Shown one piece after another: positions 20,996-32,300 of a stretch of 62,000 nt of DNA. The notes beneath the pieces were generated by a model. The model made no database searches, had not been told where the DNA came from, and was given only the letters and a program-made list of their open reading frames with translations. Source of the stretch: Mesostigma viride (lineage: Eukaryota; Streptophyta; Mesostigmatophyceae; Mesostigmatales; Mesostigmataceae); contig RPFO01000253.1 in the NCBI GenBank assembly GCA_009746045.1, positions 580,001-642,000 of the forward strand. Reading direction: 5' to 3'. The position numbers and the translations under genes were made by a program. Within the stretch, counting starts at the first letter, position 1; the number at the start of each line of letters is the position of its first letter.

Positions 20996-21476
20996 GACCC
21001 CCTCGGCCCCAACGACTCCAGACGCCCCAGCTTAGGGGAATACAGCAGCAGTAGTGTAGAATAGATAGACCGTGGCCATGTACATCTAAGCCTCCTACAG
21101 GCTCTATACCAGCTGATTCACGAGTATTATTTAGCCATGTACATGTGCGCCTATGATGTGCCACACCCCAGATGATGCCTAGCTTTATTTAGTTATGCTG
21201 TGCCCATGCAGAGAGCCGCTCTCTGCTGAGATGCCATGCCCTAGCTCTTGTATAGCCATGATGATCTTCCCCCACATGACATACTCCCCCTTAGCTGGGC
21301 ATAGTGTGAACATCATGAGGGTGCAGGTGCCCTGGTGCACCTAGAGCAAGTGTCGCTTACATTCCCAACCCTTGCAGGAAGTAGCTTAGAATGTATCATA
21401 GGCCATATGCCCCTTCTCAAGGGCTATGTGCTACATATACTCCCAACGGAGTTATGTTCCTAATTAATTAATTAAG
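20996..21476 (+). mobile_element. LINE-family 3' fragment: ORF1 end, 3' UTR and tail
   Basis: Starts in the last codons of ORF1 (GACTCCAGACGCCCCAGC), continues with GGGGAATACAGCAGCAGTAG and the full 3' UTR, and ends ATGTTCC plus TAATTAATTAATTAA at 21475. By eye it is about 90% identical to 56650-57117. Confidence 0.75.
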
Positions 21477-24400
21477 GCAACCGATGCTCACTAGCTGTGG
21501 CATGCCGATATTCCCCCGCGTGACACATCGTAGAAGTTGTCCCTTCTCAAAACTAAAAGAGACAGAGTGCGGCATTGCCTAAACAATCTGCCCATTCCTG
21601 GGTTTGCAGGCTGCCTGGTCCTTTGCTGGCCGAGTGGGAATATCTCCTCTCATGTCTCCCTGGTGGTGGTATCCCATGAGTGCATGTCCAGCTCCAACAC
21701 CCCCTCTAAAGCTAGCCAGGCTTGACCCTGGAACAGATCCAGGCGCTACCCATGAACATCTAGGTAGCAGAATAGGCTAGGTTGCCATTGTGCATGGGAG
21801 GTTGCCACCGGGTACCCTACGTATGGCTCCCCCCCCTTCCCACAAGGGAAGCAGCTTTGCCCGGCCGATCCATGCCCACGGTCACGCGCCCACGTGCTGT
21901 GCCCACGACCAGTAATGCAGGTATAGCTGTACCAGGCAACCACCTCTACCGTGGTTAGACTCCGAAATGTTGAAGCAGAGTGCCTGGTGCCTCAGTCCCA
22001 GCTTTGGTATGCCCAGTATGCCATGCAGCTCATTCTTATGGGGATGCCCACAGGGTGTCTTCTGATGATCAGTATTGTGCAGGCAGGGGTTGCAGCAGGC
22101 ACGAGCCTCCCCCCTGCCCCCCTGGCATGCATGCCCCGTGCTCTCTGCCCCCCAGCTGTGCTCTGCCCGCCCTACTCTCTCTAGATATGCACCCAGCATC
22201 TCGGCTCTCCGCTCCGCTTGCGACGTGTGTCTCATGTCCCGTCATCATCTTCTGATGGCGATGGACCAAATTGACGACGAGGTCGATTATCGAAGATGGC
22301 ATGATTCAGCGCCAAGGTGTCCAGCATACGGAGGAGGATGGACCAGGCAGGCATGTGCAGATGACAGGTGGCGTTCATGGTTCAGATGTTTGCCGGAAAC
22401 CCGGGTAGAGAGATAGCACCCAACTTGCCTCCAACATGCTCGCCATATTCCTCAGATAGTAAAACTAGTATCCCACAAACAGTGCGCCTCACGTCCCATC
22501 GCCATCTTCTGAGGTAGGTTTGTTCGATATACAGCAACACGTGTGTGGGCCACACGCGGGCACATAGGGCGAACCACGCAGGCGAGCACGTATCACGACA
22601 CATGTGTTCAGATACACACTGCGACAGCTGGGACATGCAAAGCTAGAAACAGACGGATAACAGTTTGATCTCCTTGTACACATCATGATACCCCAAGGGC
22701 AACGAAAGAAAGCAAGAGAGAATGGGTGCATGAATGCATGAAACAACCAGCACAGATAAGGCTAGCGGGCACACTGTGCAACAAAGACACATCTATTGCC
22801 ATACGTGCTACCCAGACAATTCTGGCCTGCGCTGGTCGTCGGTTTGATATTCATAACCCATTCACAAGCTGACAGGAAGAGCCGTCAAGGTTCTGTAAAC
22901 ATGTGGTTTACTCATGCGTTTTCACAAGTCCATTTCTAAAAGAGTGCTATGTCCTGCACACGTGCAGATTGCCACCGTGGTGCTCGTGCCATGAGTGCAG
23001 AGCCACCAATGCCATCATTGTCGTAATTTGGGCCGTCGCCGAGCTACTTATGACCAGGATGGTAAGTCGAGCCCAGAGTAAACACCTCCGAATGCCGTGT
23101 ACTAGCGTTCTAACGAACACCATGCGAATGCTATCTAGTAGCGTTGTCGAGCTATAAGACAGAGCCAGCAAAGAAGTCACTGTACTCCAATGCACTAAGT
23201 CTGGTGGCAAAAAATTTGAAAACGCACCGCCCCAGCTGTATAGTGTGGGGGGCCAGACCCCACCCGCGGTCTGAGGCAGCAGGGAGTTGCACACGAAGGG
23301 CCGTATTATCGCAGCACAGCTTCGTAGCATGTCCCGGTGCCTTGACCTGCGCAATATATCAACACGTGACCACCATGAGTTGCGCATAGTGTAAGGATGT
23401 GACGGGTTCGTTTTAAGAGGCAATGCAGCATCGACGCACTAGGATGAGGTGCACACATGATCAGGGAGAGGAGCAAGACGGGGTTTGGTAGGAGGGGGAA
23501 GGAGAGGGCAAGAAAGGCATGCGACTAGCGGAAGGGGGTTGATTTGAGGCTGAAACAAGCAGCTTACCCGGAAAAATGTGCATTTTCCGTCTTCAACGAC
23601 TGACCCCTTAATCGAGATGTGACACCTTCCACGGATGCTGTGGAAGCGTTTCTGCGCAAGCCTGGCGTCGAAAACAGCTCGGCCGCCGCTCGTCGGAAAA
23701 CCTGTCGGCAGGCATTCCTCGCGGCCCGACTTCCCGACATAACGAAAAGGCGAACGGGCTAGCGACACACTCCAAGAATATCGCACTTATTTGCCTTATG
23801 CGCGAGGCCAAGCCGACTGATCAGCCTTCTTGCATTACATCCAGCGTAAGCTGTAGAAGCTACCTGATGACACTTTCCTACCAGGCACCAACCTGGGCTG
23901 TCGACTTCTAGACGACGTGCTATAAAACACCAGGCTATGGCTGCGGGTATTACTCACACTTTCGCACACAGCCTAGGTACGTTTCCGGCCATTCTGCGCG
24001 CTGCACCAGGAGTGAGTAGTGAGTGTAATGCACCAGACACGCGGGAAACCATCCCATTTTCCACGTGGCAAGTCCAGACTGTCCCGGGCCTGGCCAGTGC
24101 TACGGCAAACAACTGAAGCTGGGGATGCGCGCGACGCACGAGACATGGTGAGTCAGCTTCCTGCAAAAACAAACCCGGCTGCGAAAGTAAGGATTTTCCG
24201 ACGTCCACAGCTGCAACAATTTGCGTTAGAATTTTGACCTGCCCTATTGCCGCATCCACGCAGTGTATAGGAGAACGATATCATCTTCTGGTTCTTTTGA
24301 AACTAGCATTTGCAATGAGTATCCCTTGACCGTTGCCTTCCCTTGAGCACCTGCATATCCTCCACATTTTATAAACCAGGGGCGCAATCGTGCAAAAAAT

Positions 24401-25385
24401 GGCTCAATATCGGAGATGGAAAAAAATCAAGCTTCCCATTTCCTATTTGTGTACCTCGATTTCCGCTGGATCAGGGAAATTACAGTTTTGCAGAGCCTAC
24501 ACGGCGTCGTCGGATCATGTGAGTTCTCAGGTGAGCACAAAGCTCGCACAATAAATAGCTGGAAATGATATTAACAAATTTCACCACGGTGACACTGGAA
24601 GCTTTCCCGAATTTTGACACCGCTGGGTCTTTTTAACGTTTTCCAGGGGCCATGGGCCGTGAGGTTGCGAATTAGCCTAGCGCTTAAAATATTGGCGTCA
24701 AGAACGAGCAGCTGTGTTCATTAGCTTTACCTAGTTTGAAGGCTCTGTTTGCGTCCGGGCACTGCGTGTTCTTTATGAGTTTGTTTGGGAAGGTAACTTA
24801 TTACTTGTCTTCTTTAGCTTGCTTAGTGCTGGTAAAGCGTTGTTGCAGCTTTACTCGGGGACTCGAAATTGACCAGGCCGTGCACAGCAAGCTTCGCACT
24901 AACACAAGCAAAACCCCTTCGGTCAAACCGGGTGTCTGAGACGGTGACAGAATTTGCTCGCAATTGCTACGTGTGCCACCAAGGATCATGGAGACTTTGC
25001 ATGTGCGTTCATGTTAGCGCCACTAGCTTCGAAGAGGTTTTGTTGCAGTATTAGTAGGCATTACACGGTGGACACCCGTGTTAGGCATCACTGTGTGCGG
25101 ATTGTCAGCGTGGCACAGAGCGATACGCCATACTACACCGGCAGCAAGCCTAGCTGACATTTTCTGTAGCTGGTTAGCTGCAAGGGCATCGACATGGCTG
25201 GCGGTCTGAACTCAATGGCTTGGTGATGAAGTGATCACTTTGTGATGACAGAGTGGATAGGCTGCAATTGGGGGAAAGGGGGGGGGGGGGGGGCACGGGG
25301 CTTGGCCACAGGTAGAGGGCATATGTGGCAGCAGACAGGTTTAACACTTTATGCGACCACCGGTCATGCTCAGCCAGCTCAGGCA
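21477..25385. other. No recognised gene
   Basis: Short open frames on both strands but none with recognisable protein sequence or paired splice signals. A degenerate repeat of GTCCCGTCATCATCTTCTGA occurs at 22236 and 22496. The missing 5' exon(s) of the carboxylase gene, with start codon and mitochondrial presequence, may lie here or just downstream; I could not identify them. Confidence 0.4.
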
Positions 25386-25612
25386 CGCTCGCCCGTGTCC
25401 ACCGTATCCAGGTGGCGGGTCGCCAAGCACCAGGCACAGTGGCCCCCGTGTCTCTGGTACAGTAACCTCGCCCGTGTCCACCGTATCCAGGTTGTGGGTC
25501 GCCAAGCACCAGGCACAGTGGCCCCCGTGTCTCTGGTACAGCAACCTCGCCCGTGTCCACCGTATCCAGGTGGCGGGTCGCCAAGCACCAGGCACAGTGG
25601 CAAACATGTGTC
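25386..25612 (+). repeat. 80-bp tandem repeat, three copies
   Basis: Units beginning CTCGCCCGTGTCCACCGTAT at about 25388, 25467 and 25547, separated by GTGTCTCTGGTACAG. Nearly identical; each unit has in-frame open reading on both strands by chance. Confidence 0.85.
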
Positions 25613-26155
25613 TTCTATAGCAGCTACAAGGCTTTCTGTGGCGACTAGCTACCATCCATCGTTGGGTGTTTGGCCATTACGTCTTAGGCGTTTGCTTGTC
25701 CATCATGCCATGACTGCAAGCATGCCCCACCCCATAGCTCAATAGAGATTGCATGTCATAGTGGCATTTGCCACGTGCCCATAGCTGCTCCCCTCCCCCT
25801 GCTCCCCCCGGATGGCCAAATTTCTCGTGGCTACAATGTCACGCCCCCCCCCCCGCCCCCTTACATGTCCCCCTCACTGCCCCGCTTACTACCCCCCGAA
25901 GATATCTCGTGGTCATGTCCTTGCAGCTGCCTCCCCATTCCCCCCGCCTTTCGTCCTTGCGGCTGATGGCTACATGCTTGCAGCCTTCAGCCTTGCCCCG
26001 TCTCTCACACCCTTTCGGGGCCCAGCATTCTCCCCATGGCTGTTGGTCACATGCTCACAACCGCCCCCCCCCCTGCTGTCTCCCTTATTATCCCGCCTTC
26101 CTGGCCCCGCTTTTTACCAAACTGCTGGTGGTCGCTGGTGGTCGCATGCTGACAG

Positions 26156-26317
26156 CCCGCCCCCCTGCTGTCCAAGCTGCTGGTGGCCAACCGCGGGGAG
26201 ATCGCATGTCGTATTCTCCGCACTGCCAAACGTATGGGGATCCGCACGACGGCCGTCTACAGTGAGGCCGACGTGAACGCGAAGCACGTTATGCTGGCGG
26301 ACGAGGCCGTGTGCCTG
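26156..26317 (+). CDS. PCCA: PCCA exon 1 of those visible: biotin carboxylase N-terminus
   Basis: Codes [18 protein letters not shown] and the following ADEAVCL, the canonical start of the biotin carboxylase fold. The acceptor is taken as CTGACAG at 26149-26155; the first six or so residues are less certain. It ends at CTG before GTGGGT. Upstream sequence has degenerate repeats of the acceptor region (GGTCGCATGCTGACAGCC, GGTCACATGCTCACAACC). Confidence 0.88.
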
Positions 26318-29300
26318 GTGGGTTTGAAGCCAAAAACAAAAACGCGCAGTGCGTGCCGTGTAGGTACTGCGCCTGGTGGGTTTGAAGCCCAAAACCCTAA
26401 AAAATGCGCTATGTGTGCCGACTGCCGACTAGGCACTGTGCTTGGTAGGTCAAAGGGGTTAGAACAGGTGCACATGAAAGTAGGTGCGCCGCCGGGGTGC
26501 GGCGCTTTCCGGCGTATCGCGGCCTTGTGGGCGGGAGTTCAGCTTGTGCTGTATGGTGTGGCGTAGTGTGGTCTCAGGGTTCTGCCGAGGTCCTTTGCTG
26601 GCCTTGTTTGGTGAGTTCGATTGCTTCTCTGGTATTGTGTATGGTGTCACCGGTGTGGGCTATTCCTAATAGATGGGTTGCAACCTTGCATGGGGGGGGA
26701 GCACGATTTTGCACGTCCATTTAAAGCTTGCACACATGAGGGAGGAAAGCGCAGGAGTTACACATTTTAGAATGCGCTAATGCAAGTGTGTAGAAAACGG
26801 TTTTGAAAGCTGCTGCCGTGGGCATTGCGCCTTGCCACAGCGCATGCACGCATCCCTAATTGCTTTTGACGACTGCGCCCGCACGCATGGCTTACGCTCC
26901 ATGCCCCGTTGTTCACCATCTATTTTGCCTTGTCATCTTGCAGTCCCTTTTCATGTTTTGACCAGGAAATACTCACGTTGTGGACGGTCTCTTGTGTGAT
27001 GACTTTCCCGCTTGATTGACCTGCAGGGACCCCCCAGCGTGCGTGAGAGCTACCTGAACGTTGACAAGATCATCGGGGCGGTGAAGGCGGTGGGCGCGGA
27101 AGCGGTGAGAGCCATTCGGAATGAGATGCATATAATATATCTAGGATCCTATTCTCGTGTTCAGAGAATCGTTATTGAGGCTATACATACCTTTAGAGAC
27201 ACTTACTCAGGTTATTTATACCGCTGGACCACCACGGCTGCCAGCATCGGTTGGAGAGTGCGCATGTATCACTGGCACACGGCAACCACTCTCTGGCGTG
27301 GTCCGCCTTGGCGTGCGCGGGTGGGTTGATGGTATTGCAGCTCTGTGCTAGTGCTAAGCAAACACGGCAAGGGGGGCGCACAGAGAAAGGCTCGGGGCAT
27401 TTGTCTAGCAGGTCGGCGTGCGTGTGGTGTGGTGGGCCGGCAGTGAAGGGAACTGCCATCCAAAAGCACGGGCGGGAGGGGACGAGCTGCATTGCAAGAA
27501 GGAATTTGGATCGGTGGAGTGCAATACAATAGATCCCACACACCGCCTTGTTCCATCTGCCACCATCGCAACGCAGCAGATCCCACACACCGCCTTGTTC
27601 CATCTGGTGCCACAAGGACTTGTCATGTATAGAGTTAAGAGAGGAGTTGCTTCATCAGATGACTTCTAAACCCTAAGCCTAGTACCACAAGGACTTGTCA
27701 TTTGTACTCCCCAAAACTAGAAGCATATAACAGTGCAGCTCCGTGATATCCCTAGTCCTGACGCATGCTTGCCCTACGCATGGGTGGCGCATGACTACCC
27801 TAACTGCCACGCACACACTCATAATGAACTAGCCAAGCTTGCGGTCAAGTGAACAGGGATGACACCCTGTAAGTGTATGCTTCCAACCTGGCCTGCCTCC
27901 CCAGGTGCACCCTGGCTATGGCTTTTTGTCGGAGAACGCGGCGTTTGTGCAACGGCTGGAGGCGGAAGGCATCACGTTCGTGGGCCCCCCAGCATCTGCC
28001 ATCGCCGCCATGGGGGACAAGGTGAGTACCATTGCTTGGTCACTGTGTTGAAAGTTATAGTATCACGAGAACATTGGGTGGGGTGGCCATTGCCCACCTG
28101 CTCATCCCTGCCATGGGCGACAAAGTAGGGATTCACTGCGTTTTATCTATTACTAGCATGGGAGACACTTTGGGCTGCCCCATAACCTGCGCACTTCCGT
28201 GTGGTGATTCCTGTTGCCTAGTAATGTGCTATTGCCATAGGGTACAAGGTGGGCTGTCTGGGGCTGTAGCTCAACGTGCCAATTGTGGGCGCCTTCCTAC
28301 CCTCGGTGCACCAAGGCTTTCTTCCAATCCATAGAAAACAAGCAAACAAACAAACAAACAAACAAACAAGCAAACAAACACAAAATATTTGTCTGTTCTA
28401 ATGCTATCAGCCGGCACCCCTGATCCCCTTTGTTTCCTGTCAGATTCAAAGCAAGAACATTGCGGTCGCGGCGGGCGTGAGCACCATCCCGGGCGTGATG
28501 GACGTCGTGCGGGATGAGGGCCACGCTGTGGAGATTGGTGGGTGGACACCTGGCGTGTTGCCGCTAGATGTTTTTGTGGACACTTGGCATGCTGCCAATA
28601 GATGGGTGGATGGACACCTGGTTTAGTCATCGTCCATTAGCTGTTGTCCCGCCTTTTGTTGTTTGCCGATCGTTCAAGTCCCATGAGGCGCCTTGTGCAG
28701 TTTGCAATGCTGAGTAAACCGGGGCCATCCCTGGACTGCGAAAGCCGTCACATGGTAGTGTCCTCCCTTTCTGAAAGCAACCATTCCCTCTCGCTCACGC
28801 TTGCGGCCACACATGGCACGCCCCATGCGTGCAGCCAAGCGGGTTGGCTTCCCAGTAATGCTCAAAGCCAGCGCCGGAGGAGGAGGGAAGGGGATGCGAG
28901 TGGCCAGGTACGCCTTACTTCCATTTGCCTTATGGCCCGTTAGCTTGCCGTTCATCCGTGGTACACTTTACTTGCACTTGTCCCTTAAACAGATTTTGCT
29001 TGCCTCAAAGCTCAGGCACACTTTGCTTGCATTTAGCTGGGGTAACTATGCTCGCCGTCTTTCTTACAAGGGATAGCTAGTTAGCTATCTGCATGAGGGC
29101 CATAGTCCCTCTTATCTGTGGTGTTGCTTGTGCCATCGCTGATGTACGGGAAGTTCCAACCGCGATCAACCCAATAGCGCAAAGACAACTGCGCTGAAAT
29201 GAGCGCAAGTGTGCGTGGAACTGAGAACATTGGTGAGAACGACGCGGTCATCTGGCCCTCTGTAACCAAGTGAACTCAACCAAGCCGCTGCGCAACAGCA

Positions 29301-32300
29301 TTAAGGAGCTGTCAGTAAAGAGTATCCTATTTGATTGTCCTTATAGGAAGCTTACAATGTGTGCTTGCCCTCCCTGTACAGCATCATGGTTAGACCCCTG
29401 GGAAGTAACTCTGTACACTTAACTGGCATGCGTGCCTGCGCATGGCATATTTAGCCAATGGGTATGCCGAAAGTACCATGTTTGCAACTGCCCTGCGTGG
29501 AAGAATGCCTTTGCTTGCGACTTTTTGTGTGCACATGTGCCACCCCCCACACCACCATCACTAAATAGTGCTGGGTGGCGCACAGACTTGACATCGCCTA
29601 GCCGTTCAGCTATTATATTTTATATTTACTCTGTCCGCCCTAAGTTCACATACATTCATTCGCTAAACCTCCTGCCTGCCGTGCCTCGGTGGCGTGGCGC
29701 ACCCTGGCTCGCGCCATCAGCCTTCATGCTCGTGCTTGTGGTTCTCTCCAGCTTAAGTGTTCCTGTGCCTGCGTTTGCCGCATGGGGCCTCGGATGGCCG
29801 GGATCAGGAATGTGGCCGAGACGCGGGAAGGGTTCCGACTATCGTCGCAGGAGGCCATGAGCAGCTTTGGCGACAACCGCATGTTTGTGGAGAGGTGGGT
29901 GCAGTCATGCTCGTCGCAGCGTTCTGTGTGTGGAGAGGTGAGTGGGGCCATGCTCGCAGTGTTCTGTGTGTGGAGAGGTGGGTGGGGCCATGCTAGCCGC
30001 GTTCTGTGTGCGGAGAGGTGGGTGGGTGATACCACGAGGGGCAAGGGGCGTGGGGGGCAACCACATTATGGTTGCCATTGTAATGCCGGGCTGTAGTTTC
30101 TATTCGATCACATTAGTGTGATCAATCGCCTATAGTTGCCATTGTAATGCCAGGCAATAGTTTCTATTCGATCACACTAGTGTGATCAATCGCCTATAGT
30201 TGCCATTGTAATGCCGGGCAATAGTTTCTATTCGATCACACTAGCGTGATCAATCGCCTATGGTTGCCATTGTAATGCCGGGCAATAGTTTCTATTCGAT
30301 CACACTAGTGTGATCAATCGCCTTAGTTGCCATTGTAATGCCGGGCAATAGTTTCTATTCAATTACACCAGTGTGATTAACGTCACCTTGGTTTCTGTTG
30401 CGGGGCTGAGCGATAGTTTCTACCTACAATGGCAGCCATGGCCATGCAGAGTAGATATGGAATGATGAGGGCTTTGCCTGTCTTTGCTGTGAGGAATATA
30501 ATATATAACAGGGGGAATAAGTAAGAGGTGGAAAGAGAGTCGCAGGATGGGAGTATCCTATATATAACAGGGGGAGTAAATAAGAGGTGGAAAGAGAGTC
30601 GCAGGATGGGAGTATCCTGCATTTTTTTCACTGGCGAACTGCTGTTGAACCCTGAATCTTCTCTTCCATTCCATGCATATTTGGATGTCATTGTAAAAGT
30701 AGTTGTGTTTCTTTAATCCTGGCATTCGGCACTCTGTCAGCCGGATTTTCCCGCGGTGCATGGGGCTGCACTATGCAGCAAACCTGCCATGTGTCGTACA
30801 GCATGCGCGGCTTTACGTACGTAGAGCGCTGGCACCGTGAATCGAAACAGGAGTGCGTGCATACTGGATCACTATCAACCACTCCCCTGGTGCCTCGATT
30901 CAGCTGGATGGTTGGAGGATGGGTCTGCGGATGGCAGCACAGTGATCCTTGATCTCTGTTTGTGCCCATGCTGTGCTTGCTCTTGGCATGCCACGTGGCA
31001 CCGCCAGGTTCATCGAGGACCCTCGCCACATCGAGATCCAGATCATGGGGGACAAGCTGGGCAACATGGTGCGTGGCATTATTTGTGGCATTTGTATGCA
31101 ACCACTCGGCACACGGCTGCACGGCTACGGCAGGACAGGAACCGTGGCATTTGTATGCAACCACTCGGCACACGGCTGCGCGGCTATGCTAGGAAAGGAA
31201 CCGTGGCGTTTGTATGCAACCACTGGGCACACGGCTGCGCGGCTACGCCAGGAGAGGAGCTGTGGGGTAACGTTGGGGAACATGGTGGGTGGAAGCTGTA
31301 AGGGTGGCAACAGATAAAATGTTTAGGGGGAGAGGAGACATGCCCACTACTTCTATCAGAAGGGTAACGCTGCTTGCTCGCATGGAAGTCTCGCACCCGT
31401 AATAGATGTGAAGCACCGCCAACCACCAAGACCGCCGATTCCCTGACCACACAAAAAATGGCATTGCTCAAGTAAGTGCCATCCATCCATCCATCCATCC
31501 ATCCATCCATCCATCCATCCATCCATCCATCCATCCATCCATCCATCCATCCATCCATCCATCCATCCATCCATCCATCCATCCATCCATCCATCCATCC
31601 ATCCATCCATCCATCCATCCATCCATCCATCCATCCATCCATCCATCCATCCATCCATCCATCCATCCATCCATCCATCCATCCATCCATCCGTCCGTCC
31701 GTCCGTCCGTCCGTCCGTCCGTCCGTCCGTCCGTCCGTCCGTCCATCCATCCATCCATCCATCCATCCATCCATCCATCCATCCAGGCGAGCCTTGTGCA
31801 CCAGCAACATTCGAGTGCTCGGAGCGGTGGACGCTAGTGTTTCTAGCTTCGCTCGGGTACGTGAGACTCAAGGGGAAATCGACTCGCACGGAGCCCACGG
31901 ATTGGGAGGAACAGGTTAGGCTGATGGTCCTCCGCATCGCATTCTTGTGCGCTACCATGCTGCCAGATCCCCCAAACCCTCGTGGTGGCATTCGACCACA
32001 TCGGCCTGCAGATTTTGCCGACGAAAGGCACCACTTTCGCGTTGAGGGGGGCACAGGAGATGCCTTTGGTCGGCCTCGATGACAAGCGCCAGTTGACTGG
32101 TGTGCTGGTCGAGGCAATGCCAAGAGGATGACGATCGCCGGGTGGTTTGGTAACAAGCCCAGCGCGTCTTTCTCGGCCTGCAAATAGGGCGCGATGATGT
32201 CCTCCATTAGCCGCATGTTGGTCTCGCAGTTGGCCCAGTTATTCTTGCTGTAGGTGTACGTGAAGCGCATCCCCGGATGTTCGTCTTGACGTTCTCGCAG

